IMG/VR virus record: IMGVR_UViG_3300020733_000460
Location: 1 to 38,094 of that record
Origin: a virus
Direction: 5' to 3' (one strand)
Length of the DNA: 38,094 bases
The notes beneath the pieces were generated by a model. It did not search any database. It saw only the letters and a list, made by a program, of their open reading frames with translations, and was not told the origin of the DNA. A program made the position numbers and the translations under genes. This document shows positions 1 to 12,700 of this stretch, one piece after another. Positions within the stretch are counted from its first letter, which is position 1. Each line of letters opens with the position of its first letter.

Positions 1-2
1 CA

Positions 3-89
3 ACGCATTATATTGGTGTTACTAATGGAGCCGATACTCATAACTTAAATGTTACTTATATACATAGCCCACCTGATACACGAAACTAA
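3..89 (+). CDS. 3' end of an unidentified gene (partial)
   Basis: An open frame enters from the left edge and ends at a TAA at 87-89, giving about 28 residues ending in HSPPDTRN. Its stop overlaps by three bases the stop of the convergent zinc-ribbon gene on the other strand, a compact arrangement typical of phage genomes. The residue mix (Thr, Asn, Gly, His) would suit a virion protein, and virion genes follow downstream. Too little is present to identify it. Confidence is only that a coding frame ends here. Confidence 0.45.
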   Translation, partial: THYIGVTNGADTHNLNVTYIHSPPDTRN

Positions 90-373
90 AGTTGGTCTAA
101 CGTCTTAAGACTACTGGCAGGCATACTCCAAACTTTACGACTTTCTACACCTTTGGCCTGGGCAAATTTCTTAGCATCACAATTACTACACACGTGATAT
201 ACGTTATTGTTTAATCTTTTTGGATCCATCGATCCTTTATCTCGAGTAAACACTTCTGTACAACAGTCACATCTAAATACCAATACTTGTTTTTCACGCA
301 CATAGGTGTGTGTTTTGCCGCGGTTACTGCTACGCACATAGTGGTTTTGTCTAAGTTCTGTTCTGATATACAT
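86..373 (-). CDS. Small zinc-ribbon phage protein
   Basis: This is a 95-residue protein with two cysteine pairs, C35/C38 (with C37 between them) and C62/C65, spaced like a zinc ribbon. Between and after them are basic stretches such as [10 protein letters not shown] and [16 protein letters not shown]. From memory, similar short proteins with the phrase GSMDPKRL are widespread in T4-like marine phages, where they have no assigned function. The pattern suggests a nucleic-acid-binding or HNH-like structural fold, but no catalytic His-Asn pair is evident. It is the only minus-strand gene here apart from phoH. No Shine-Dalgarno sequence precedes the ATG; instead a late-promoter-like motif lies 4 bases upstream, so the mRNA could be leaderless, or translation could begin at the GTG of residue 13. 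Confidence 0.75.
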   Translation of the reverse strand: MYIRTELRQNHYVRSSNRGKTHTYVREKQVLVFRCDCCTEVFTRDKGSMDPKRLNNNVYHVCSNCDAKKFAQAKGVESRKVWSMPASSLKTLDQL

Positions 374-376
374 AAC

Positions 377-385
377 TGTATTTAC
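377..385 (-). promoter_or_regulatory. Late-promoter-like motif, minus strand
   Basis: The minus strand reads GTAAATACA, matching the TAAATAC core seen before several late genes here. It ends only three bases before the ATG at 373, so a start site 6-8 bases downstream would fall at the start codon. The match could be chance in AT-rich DNA. Confidence 0.35.
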
Positions 386-406
386 ATTAAGGTTATAAAA
401 GGCTTT

Positions 407-416
407 GATAAATATT
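407..416 (+). promoter_or_regulatory. T4-like late promoter motif before the Fe-S carrier gene
   Basis: The sequence GATAAATATT resembles the T4 late promoter TATAAATA and closely matches the sites at 27641 and 32739. It is followed by an AGAGG ribosome binding site at 421-425 and the ATG at 431. It would transcribe the Fe-S carrier together with the giant virion gene. Confidence 0.6.
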
Positions 417-430
417 ACAAAGAGGCAATT

Positions 431-754
431 ATGATCACTATTTCCGAGTCTGCAAAGACAAAAATCAAGGATATTTTACTTGAAGAAAACAATCCTAAAG
501 TAGCATTACGTACCTTTGTACAAGGTGGAGGATGCAGTGGATTCAGTTATGGCTTTACACTCGACGAAGAAATCAACGAAGATGACTTTGAAATCCCCCT
601 AGATAATTACAAAATACTTGTAGATAGTATGAGTATGCAATATCTTACAGGTGCTGAAATAGATTATAAAGAAGAATTAATGGGCAGTAGTTTTGTAATA
701 AAGAATCCTAATGCAACAACAACATGCGGCTGCGGTAGCAGTTTCGGAGTTTAA
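431..754 (+). CDS. A-type iron-sulfur cluster carrier (IscA/ErpA/HesB family)
   Basis: The product is 107 residues, the family's usual length. The three cluster-binding cysteines are all present: C35 in GGGCSGF, and C99 and C101 in TTCGCGSSF near the C-terminus, the same numbering as E. coli IscA. Family members accept Fe-S clusters from a scaffold and pass them to apo-proteins in the cytoplasm. The ATG at 431 was chosen because AGAGG lies 5 bases upstream and the protein then starts exactly at the family's N-terminus; a longer reading from 287 would run through the divergent gene and promoter. It sits under a late-type promoter, and the 4313-residue virion gene starts 3 bases after its stop, suggesting it serves virion assembly or late metabolism rather than early takeover. 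Confidence 0.93.
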   Translation: MITISESAKTKIKDILLEENNPKVALRTFVQGGGCSGFSYGFTLDEEINEDDFEIPLDNYKILVDSMSMQYLTGAEIDYKEELMGSSFVIKNPNATTTCGCGSSFGV

Positions 755-757
755 TAA

Positions 758-3700
758 ATGACACAACAAATTATCAATACAGGTATACAGGGTAACGACG
801 GTACTGGTGACAGTATTCGCGATTCGTTTAATAAAGTTAATAACAACTTCAGTGAACTTTATGCTGTATTTGGATTAGGTGGAAAACTTTCAATTACCGG
901 GCTAGGTGATTGGCCAATTGGTTCTAATAATGCTCCTCTTCCTTATTCTAGTAATCAACTTATTACTACTAATGCTACAGGAACAAGCCTATATCCAAGA
1001 ACTTTAACCAACAGCGATGGTAATATAACTATCACATTTAGCAACAATGCTATTGATTTTAAAACTACAGCTTCAAAACTAATTAATGATGCTAGTCCTA
1101 CACTAATTCAAAATATTAACGGACAGAATACTTATACCATCGGTAATATTGTTGATCCTAGTCCATCATTAGTAACTGCATTTAACTCGATATATGCCGG
1201 TTCTCCTACTTCACTAGGACGTTTACCTGTTACAGTCAAGTATGCTTCTCAGCATTTTGTAGCCGGTACAGGTAGTAATTTTTCAAATATTAACTCAGTA
1301 ACCGGTGAGTCAACTAATATTACAACTGCTCCTAACGCAGGAACATATACTGTTACCGCGGCTATCAAATCACGTCCACAACCATTAAGTCCACAAATAT
1401 TGTTAGCTGATGGTGTTACTCCAGAACCTGATTATAACCCATCTCTTACTAGCAATTATCTAGCTACCGAAGTAATGCAACGTAAGGATACTGTATATCG
1501 CGGCGGCGATACAATGACTGGTGCCCTTACACTTAGCGATCATCCAGCACCGTTATCAGGATTTGGCACTCCTAAATCTAGTGCAGATTTGCAAGCGGCT
1601 ACAAAATATTATGTTGATAACAATACGTTTTACAGCTCAGTTAATTTATATGTAGCAACAACAGGCGATGATAATCAAACATTAACTCCAGTTGGTCGTC
1701 AGGGTCGTGCCTGGCAGTATGCTTATAAAACTATCAGTGCGGCATGTTTGCAAGCAGATAGTTTAATTTCTCTAAGTCAATTAGAGCCAGGGCCATATCG
1801 TCAAACAATTACCTATACACAAAATGCTGTACAAACTCAGTCTATTGTTACTTCTAGTCCAAGTCTAGGTCTAACAGGAAACAATGGAAACTCAACTTAT
1901 ACTCAAGCACAGTCAATTCTTGAAAGTAACAAAACGTTTATTCAAACAGAAACGATTGCATACATTAATCAAAAGTATGTTCAGCAATTTTCTAACACTG
2001 GATTTTATACCATACTATCTAATCTAGTCCAAGGTATCGGTTACGATATTATCTTAGGAACTAACTTTAATAGTATAACTTATACAACTAGTTTGTTTAA
2101 CTCATCATTGACAAATCAAAGTATTGTTAGTAATCAATTAGCTCAAGTAACTGATGCTATTAATCAAATACAAAATCAGATTGCCACATATTCATATTCA
2201 AGTGGTAACGGTGGATTATTACAACAATATATCCAACAAGTTGTTACAGCATTACAGTATGATCTATTATTAGGTTCAAATTTCCAAACCACTATGGCTG
2301 GTCTAAATTTTAGCCACTATGGTACAGGTCTTACAACAACAGAAATAGTGTGGGCATTGAATCAAGGTGTTTCACCAACAGCCAGTCTTGAAAATATTAT
2401 ATTAGGTGCTATTGGTACAAGCAATGGACAAAAGGCATTGCTTGATCCGTATTTTAATAATTTAATTAGCATTATACAAACAGGTGTTGCGGCAACACCA
2501 ACATTCCCGTCAACTAGTTCAACAAGCATAGAACAAACCGATGCTAAGACTTTATTATTGAATAATATTTCTTTCATGCAGGCAGAAATTGTAGCTTACT
2601 TAACTAGTAAGTATCCTACAGTTGCTTACAATAAAACTACTTGCCAACGAGATGTAAAATATATTGTATGGGCATTAGTCTATGATTTAATCTACGGTGG
2701 AAATAGTCAAAGTGCTTATGCAGGATTACAGTACTGGGGTGCTAGCTATAATGTTAATACATTCCAGGATCAAGAAAAATCAGCCACAGTCGCTGCCGTA
2801 ATTTATTTAAAAACACTAGCGCAGAACGTAATAACTAATACTGCACTAGGTACTAACGGAACAGTTTTATATCAAACTACTGTACCACAGTATACTAACC
2901 AAACATTGAATCATGTAGTATCTGGAGATACATTAAGCAATGGTATTATTGCTAACATCACTACAATACAGACAATTCTTAGTAGCAGTAGCGAAAGTGT
3001 TGCACTAGCATCTTATAGTCCACAATCGCCAACCACACCATCTACTGGTACAATTTACGGTTATATTGTTAACTTTAATGCATCTGGTTGGGCAACAACT
3101 GTTGACAACAACATTCAAACTCATTATCAAATTATTAAGAGTTCTGGATTTAACGGCAAAGTTAGTGCCTTGTTTAACAATATCAATCAGATATTAACCT
3201 ATGGTGCTCCTACAAGTTCATTGTCCGGTACTGCAACTATATCAATTACTAATGCTAGTTCTGTAAACGGATTTACAACTAATAACACTTACAATTTATT
3301 TGTAGGACAGCAAATTACTTTTGCAAGCACATGGGGTGGAAGTGTTAACATTGCCGGAACTGCTAATTCAGTTTATTACATATACTCTATAAATTCGTCA
3401 AACAACACTTTCCAAGTTAGTACAACTGATCCGAACCTAAGTGGTACAGTGGCTGTTTCAGTAGTGAACACAACTGGAACTAGCACCGCAACAGTATATA
3501 CTCGTCCAACGCCATACATGCCAAGTGCTAATCCAATAAATTATGGAGCGGCAGTAGCAGGTATTTTAGCAAACTTACAATTCCTTGCCGACGATGCTTA
3601 TTGGTTTGCACAAAATAATCACCCAGGGTTTGGCGGCGGCGCCAACGGTGCAACAGTATTCAAACAAAACATTATCTATCTAGCTGAAGCTATCGCATAC

Positions 3701-6700
3701 GATTTAGCAACTACAACTGCTGGCAATTCTGGAAATAACTCTGCTACAGTTTATGCTACTAATCAGATCATGCTAAACTTTACATCAGGTAGTTCTGAAA
3801 ATTTAATTTGGTATGGCGGAACTCTTACTGTTATTGGCCATTTGCTCGATAGTATAACCAAGGTATCTGAGAACTCGACTGTTACTCCACAGTCCGGAGC
3901 TACTATTGCTCAAACACGCAGTTCAAGTTTCGATAGTGCACACGCATTTGCTTCCGGTGCTATCACTACATTGTTCACGAGCACTATTGAACCAATCATG
4001 AGTGGAACTACAGTTAGTCCAGTATATCCAATTCTATCTAGCTATTCTACTAATCAAGCGCAGTTATACCTTGACACACAAATTGTCATCGGACAATCGG
4101 CTACTATTGCCAACAACATATTAGCCTATATGGCCGGCAAATATACAGGTGGCTTTAACTATAATCAATCTACTTGTTTTAGAGATGTAGGATACATTGT
4201 TGATGCAATGGTTATTGACTTGTTGACTGGTGGTACATATCAATCAATCAATGCAGGTAAGAGCTATTTTAAAAATGCTTCAGGTTCTACTATTGCTATT
4301 GGAACACAGTATACAGAAACATTTGATGGTTTAAAACAAGCACAAATTATTGCTACACAAGTTTTAAATCAAGTATCGGCATTAAGATATCAAAGTCAAG
4401 TTTTACAGTATCCATCGTCATTTAGTTCTGTACTAGGGCCAGCAAGCGGTGCAGTTAGTACATTCAATACCAACTACACTACAATGTTGAGTATTATACA
4501 AAATGGTATTAACTTTGCTCCTACTCCAAGTTTTGGTTCAGGACTATGGACTATACAATTTGCTAACGGTGGACGCGGTTATGTTGATCAAGGAACACCG
4601 GGTGATGTACACATTTTACCTGGACAAATTCTAATCGGTAATACTAGCGGAGCTCAAGGTGTTATTGTTAGTTACTCACAGGGTACAACTAATAGTTACG
4701 ATACTATCGTACTACAATTAACACAACCTGGATTCTTCCTTCAAAATGAAACATTAGATTTTGGAGCAACTACTAACAATTTACAAATAGCTATTAATGT
4801 TGAAAGTGGAATCTACTATGAAGACTTCCCAATTAAATTACCGCCTAACTGTACTATCCAGGGTGATGATTTCCGTAGAACTATAGTTCGTCCAGCTAAT
4901 CGTATTAGTCAAAGTCCTTGGATCAATACATTCTTCTATCGTGATGTAGTTATAGATAATTTATTAACTGGACAAATTAATTTCCCAAGTCTAGGACGAG
5001 GCGGTATTGACTATGCTGTTGCGGCCAATACTACCCTAACACTAAGTTCAACTAGTGGTAATATAACCGGTACACTAGGATCAGGTACTGCACCAGCAAG
5101 CTGGGTTGGTCTAATCCTAACAGATGCTATTGCATTGTTCACTGGTTATATCAGCGGCAATACTTTAACTATTTCTAGTGTTACTTCTGGAACTATTTCA
5201 GGAGCAAACAATGGATTTAGTGCTACATATAGTTCGCCCAACTTTGTAGGACAATCTATTACTGGGCCTGGTATTCCAGCCGGTACTTATGTTACCGGAA
5301 CAACTTACGCTAGTTCTAGTTCAACTGTGGCATCAGGTGTAAATTCACAGTGGATATTGAATAATTCGCTAACTGTTGGATCTAGTGGTAGCCCTGTTAA
5401 TATGATTGCTAACACAGGTCTTGCTCAAATTACCAATGTCAGCGGAAATATTTTCTATGCCACAGTGTTACAAGGATATCCATTCTTCTCAGCTGAATCA
5501 AATCCTACAGCAATAGCATCAGGTTACTGGCACTTGTTTGGAGCATTGCCATATGGTTATCATTATCTAACTGATCCACAAAACGTTTATTCGACCCCAT
5601 TGAATAACAAACTAATTGACATGTTCTTAGTAAATGATGCTACACGTATCAGATTAATTTCAGGACAGGGACATGGCGGCTTCATGATGGTTTTAGATCC
5701 AACTGGACAAATTAAAGCCAAGTCGCCATATGCTCAAGAATCTGGTTGTTTCTCTGGTAGTACTAATCAGCCACGTTTTGCAGGCGGACAATTTATTGAC
5801 GGATTTACTGGAAGACTGTTAGGTAACATTACAAATGTTAATGCACTAAATGGTGTTGCAGGATTAAGTTTAACATTTACCGGGTCACAAAATACAGGTC
5901 TAGATGTTCGTGCTCCTCAAGTTCCAGCATCATTCTTTATTCAAGGTAATCGTTATCAAATTAACGAAGTTCTATCTTATACTCAAGCAGTTCCGCAAGT
6001 AACTGCTAGTTATGTATCAGGTGGTGCTAGTGGAGCATCTAGTGTAGTATTAAGTTCAAACACAGGCATTGTGAGCGGTATGTTAGTCAGCGGAACTGGT
6101 GTTCCGGCTTATACTTATGTTAGCCCGCTGTGGAATGGTACAACAACTATTCTGTTAACTGCGGCATTAAATGCACAGGCAGCAGGTTCATACACATTCT
6201 CATTACCACAGACAACATTGATTTTAGATGCGTCAACTCCTTATAACACTATCGGAGCATTTGGAAATAGTTATACAGGTTTAACTACTACACTAGGTTC
6301 TGTTATCGATGCAGTAACTTATGACTTGGCATTAGGTACAAACTATCAAAGTATTAAAACAGGTTTAACATTAATCCAACCTCAAAACTTACCTAGTGGA
6401 CTAGCCCTTTCATTAACCAGTCAAGGTATTACATATTCTGGTACAACTATTGCCGCATTGGGCAATGTGTCTGGTACTGCTACTATCAATACTAATCTAG
6501 GTATTGTAAGCAATATTCTTAATAACGGACTAAGTGCAGTTCCTCCTATTTCTTGGGCAACATCTACTAGCACTTATACTGCAACTAATCAAATAGCTGT
6601 AAAGAATATTCTGCAGATTAATAAAGCATTTATACAAGCAGAAATTACAGCGTGGATTTCAAATACATTCAGTATCAGTTCTAACGCGGCTTATAGTGCT

Positions 6701-9700
6701 ATCAAGAGTCAACGAGACCTTGGTTACATTATCGATGCATTAACTTACGATATACTTTATAATAACTCAGCATCAAACAGCAATAGCATGATTTATGATA
6801 TCGCTCAAAGTTATTATTCTGCTGGTACTAGCACATTACAAATCACTATTGGTACTAACACAGTTAGTGTACAGGCTATATGTCTAGCATCATATGTAAG
6901 ACTTAATCAGATTTTACAATCAATTATTATTAACCAAGCTATTACTCCAACAGCAGGTAATAATTTAGTGCAGGATCGTACAACCTACACTTACACAACT
7001 GGATCACTTCCAACTGCTGAGCAAACTAAAATTGCTGGATTGATGAGTTACTTAGTTGACTATGTTAGTGACGGATCATTTAACTACTCAGCTATTGCAA
7101 CTGTAACAAACAACAGTGCAGTATTAAACAATGTATCTTGGGTTCCAGGACTTACTGTTGGTGCAACTGTTAGTGGTACAGGAGTATCAGGAACTATTAG
7201 TGCATTAACTGGTCCAGCTATTACTATTACAGCAGGTACAGCTAATAGCAATATTGCAACACTTACCTATGCCACCCAAACATCTGTGCCGTTCATAGTA
7301 GGCGGTACATTGACTGTTGCTAACATGACTCCAAGTGCCTATAATGTGACAGGTGCTACTGTTTTATCAGCAACAACTACACAAGTTACCTATGCAATAG
7401 CTAGCACACCTTCTAATGCATCAGTGTTTGGCACTGCAACTAGTTTGTATACTGCTAACTTGGGTGGTCCAATTACGCTAAGTGCTGTTGCTACAGCGAC
7501 TTCGACAACAACAAATGGCAGTAACATCGATGGTACTGTAATTACATTTGCCAGCACCAATCTAACTAATAACTACCCGCTTGGAAGATATTCCCCATAT
7601 GTAAGTTCAGCAGACTTTACACGTATTGAAAGTAATAAAACTGCAATGATTGGTACATATAGTTCTACATCTTTTGTCGGTTACCTTAATGGAACAACAT
7701 TAAATGTTTCTAGTGTAAACAGTGGAACTATTACAGTCGGTATGACTATTGCCGGAAACGGCGTTGCTTCTGGAACTATAATAACTGCCGCTGGTACAGG
7801 TAGTGGATCTAGCGGCAGTAGTACTTGGACGATTAGTCCTTCTCAAGTTGTAGGTAACGGTAGCAGTACCTTTACAATAACTGGTTCAGTTGCTACAGGT
7901 ATACTAAATTATATCAACAATGGTGGTTCGTTGACAGTGCCAATTGAAATGGGCGGCAATCGTTCTATGTTGGCAAATGACTATACACAAGTTAACGATT
8001 TAGGCTACGGTGTACTTGCAACTAACAACGGTTTAACTGAGCAAGTTTCAACATTTACCTACTACAATCATACTGCGTATTGGGCATTAAACGGCGGACA
8101 GATTCGATCAGTTGCTGGTTCAAACTCAAATGGTGATTATGGTCTACGTTCAACAGGATATGATTTAACACAAATACCAAACGTTGTAACTATAACTAAC
8201 AATCAAGTTCAGACTGCTAAGATTTATAAACAAGGATCAACAGCAAGTTATATGGTGCCAACTGCGGCTACACCTGCGCTAAGTGTTTGGATTATTGGTT
8301 ATCAATACACACCGTTTAACAATTCAGAATTAGAAATTGATCATACTCTAGCAGGTGGTGGTATCAGTCGATATTCAGTTGCCAACGTACAACATGCTGG
8401 TATTAATATCAATGGACAAGACGTACTACAATTAAGTTTTAGTACAGCAGGTACTGGAGGTACAAGTACAAGCGGATTACAATATCCATTGTATGACGGA
8501 CAAATTGTAACTATCCGTGTATTACAAAACCAAAAAGTTAATAATGTTGCTACTGTACATCCAACTCGTCCAAGTACTAGTTTCCAATATTCAAATAATT
8601 TGTCTAGTGTTTATAGAGTTATTACTTATAACCTAGTTGAATCAACAGGTGAAAGTCTTGTACAATTAACTCAGGCTGCCACAGCTACTTTCTTAAGTCC
8701 TACTAGCAATGCAGTCAGTAGTGCTGTTATACAAGTAGTACTCGTAAGCGGAACTATTGCGGCAGGACAGATCATTTCAAGTAAATCGATTAGCGGTGGA
8801 TTGACAGTTTATAGTGTTTCACAAATTGGTAGTTCTACAACTTATGCTGTAACACTTGCTGGTCCTAACGGTGTTGGTGTTGGAACTCCTCCAACACAGC
8901 CTACAGTCGGTGAAGCAATAACTTTTTCAAATGTACAACAAACTACAGCAATTATTCAAGCTGACTCATCGTTTAATTACACTCAGTTAGCTACAGATCC
9001 ACAAAGTATTACTACTCCTGATCCTACAGCATATCTAACAGGTTATGCCAGCGGTTCTGTAGTAAGCGGAAGTACTGCTAGTTATACTCTAACTGTTAAT
9101 AGTGTAACTGGCACTATCACTACAGGAATGTATGTAGGCGGTTTAGGTTTTTATCAAACAGGTGCATACGTTTCAGCCGCTAGTTATAATAGCGGTACTG
9201 GTGTTTGGACGTTGACACTATCTGCATATCCAACTATAACTCCTACAGGTTTTATTTACTTTGCTATTAAAACGCTAGGTGCTCAAGTTACTGATAATAA
9301 GATAGCAGTTACTCCATTGGCGCAATCGAATGCTATATCACAAATCCAAACAGGTACTTACATAACTTCTTGGAACGGTCGTGTACATATTATTAAAAAT
9401 TATGTGCCTGCTGTAAGTGTAGCCACTGCAAGTTATGTCAGCGGTGGTACACAAGGTACTCCTACACTAACAGTTAATCAAGCAACTGGTACTATTAATG
9501 CAAGCGTTCCAGCATTGAATCAATATGTATATGTTCAAGGAACAGGTTATACTGGTAGTCCTATCTATGTTTCAGCAGTAAGTGGTCCTGATGGCAGTGG
9601 AAATTATACTATTACACTAGCTGGTGCTACATTGCCAGTTAGCGTGTCAGCAACAACATTAACATTTGGTACTGCACAACAAGCATATATTATCCTTGAT

Positions 9701-12700
9701 CCAAATCCAGTGTATAACGTAGCAGGTACAAACAGTGCCGCATACGCTTTAACTTTTGCTAACTCTCAATATAGTGTTAATACTACCAGCTACGAATATG
9801 TTACATACAATGTAGCAAGTACTCAAACTTATACCAATACTACACCAGTATTACCGCCAGTTGATAGTTACATTACTATCAGCGGACAGGCAACTACAGG
9901 GTACAATGGTACATATCAAGTTGTTGGAAATACTAACCAATCAGTTATTACTGTAGGAAGTACCACTGGTATACAAGTTGGTATGATTTTATCATCTAGT
10001 ACTGCTGGTGCAATAATTCCTCCTAACTGTCTTGTTCAACCAAACGCGGCTGGACTAAGTTCAACAACACAATTTACAGTAAGTCCTGCTGTTTGGTTAC
10101 CGCCAAACGCACAAATTACTGCTACATTCCCGTTAACTGTAATAGCTGTTACACTGGTTCAAAGTACAGGCACAGGATATTCAACTGCACCGTCATTGAT
10201 TTTTACTAATCCTAATGGTTTTACCGGTATTACAGCACAAGCATATTGTACTGTAGATCCAAATACACAAACTATTAATAGTGTTGTTTTAGTCACAGGT
10301 GGTTATGGTTATGCTACTGCACCTACTGTAACAGCAAGTACAGGTAATGCAAGATTTACAGTTACTATGTCAACTGTTACTCCATATAGCGCAACACTAT
10401 CTGGTCAACCTTTTGTAAACACAACACAAATTACAGTAGGTTATCCAAGTGCAGTTACTGAAGTTAATAATGCTACAGTCATCGGTGGCGGTACAGCTGG
10501 ACAAGTAACAGGTGTTTCAGGAAACTATGTTACTATTTCAAGCACAGCTAACTTAATTGTTGGTAATCAAATCTTGTTTACATTACCAACATCTGCTAGT
10601 TCGCAAGTTGGTAACATTGTTGCTGGAGTTCCTGCAACAAGTACAGCGGCAGCTACAGTTGGTACTACATACTATATTCAAAGTATATACAGTGCCACAC
10701 AGTTTACTATCAGTACTTCACAGTTTGGTAGTGCGTTTGCAGTGGGTACTGCATCTGGCACATTGAATTGGGTGTCTAGTAACTTCAATTTTGGAGGTAG
10801 CAATACTTATATAGGCAATGCAATTAGTGCCGCCAGTGTATCAGGTTCAGCTGGTAATCCATACAGCGTTACATTTACAGTAGCTTCGATAAATGTAACC
10901 AATGGAGCATACTATCGTGTTTACAACAGTACTAATCCGTTATACAACGGAACATGGCCATGTTCTAGTGCTACACTGACAGGACAAACAAGCATTACGT
11001 TAACCTACCCAGGTAATCCTGGAACCTTTACTGGTACAGCGTACATGGCTCCAGAGATTACTACAAGTAGTAGTTCAGTATTAGGTATAAGCAAACCATT
11101 TAGTACTGGAACAACTTCTGCGTTGAAAGTAGGATATCCTGCTAATTCGACAGGACAAATTATTGTTAACATTAGTACTTGCCGTGCTACAGGACATGAT
11201 TTCTTGTTAATCGGTACTGGCGGTTATAACACCAGTAACTATCCAAATACAATTTTTGGATCACCTGCTATTCCTGCTAAACCAGCTAACCAAGTGTTTG
11301 AAGAAACTGTAGGTCGAGTATTCTATGCATCAACAGACGAAAATGGTATCTTCCGTGTTGGTAAGTATTTTACTGTTGACCAAGGTACTGGCACTGTTAC
11401 ATTCTCAGCTTCGATTGCATTGAGTAACTTGACAGGTTTAGGATTTAAACAAGGTGTTACTGTTACTAAATTCTCAAACGATGCTTCGATGTCAGACTAC
11501 TCTGACTTTGTTGTACCGACACAAACTGCGGTTATTGGATACATTGATGATCGTTTAGGATTAACAAGAACAGGTTCAGCAACAACAGCCAGCAACTTGA
11601 TTGGTTACGGTTATTTAAGTTTAGGTGGACAGTTAGCCATGAAGGGCAACCTAAACATGGGTAACACTAATAGAATTATTAATCTAGGTACACCAAGTAG
11701 TGCAACTGATGCGGCAACTAAAGCCTATGTAGATGCTACTGGATTCTTAGCAGGTTTAGAAGATGTTCAAATTACTACACCTAGCCCGGGCAATATTTTA
11801 ACATATGATACTACTACCGGTACAGCTACAGCTACTGCCGCAAGTACAAATTATATTAGTGTTAGTACAACAACATATTTGCAAGCAGGCGATACTATTG
11901 TGTTTACATGGGTCAGCGGCACTGGATTGTCAGCTGGCGGATTAACATCAGGTACAACATATTATATCACTGGTACACCTACCACTGCATATCCTAATAC
12001 AACATCAGCAGGAACTATTACTGTTAGTACAAGTTTAAAAGGTAGTAATGTAACTCTTACTCAAGCAAATGCTGGAAGTACTGTAACATTTGTATCAAGT
12101 CGTTGGAAAAATATCAGTATACCTCAAGGATCTAATCCTGTAGTTAGTGTTCAGGGAACTACAGGTGATGGTATTAATACTGCGACATTGACTTATTACG
12201 CTTCAACAAATCAGTTTGTTGCAGGACAAACAGTTATTGTCAATGGCGTTGTTCCTACAGGATACAACGGTATTTGGACTGTACTTACAAGTTCATTTAA
12301 TACAGGTACTGGAAACATAACAATCGGTGGTTCGGGTAATCCAATTACTACTTCAGGTACAATGACAAGCCCAGTAGGTGTTGGTACTATTATCGGTAAT
12401 AGCAGTAATTGGACTTATAACTCACTGTCAACATCGTTTACTAATATTATTAATTCAAACAGTATTGTTGATAGTATGGTTAATAGTTATGCGGCTATAC
12501 AACAAAGTAAATTGTTAATGCAATATGCTACTGCTAGTACTTCAACTGCCCCAACAGGCTACACACAAAGTACAACAGGATTGGCACAGTTTAATAGTAA
12601 TGTATTCACATCAACCTTTGGATGGATTGACTTAGTAACTGCTAGTTCAAGTTCTACAGGTATCCAACCAAGTAAATTAACGTATCAAACTCAAGGTACA

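Noticed and set aside
287-430. Longer N-terminus for the Fe-S carrier
   Set aside because: It would run through the opposite-strand gene and the promoter, and the extra residues do not fit the family; ATG 431 has a good ribosome site.
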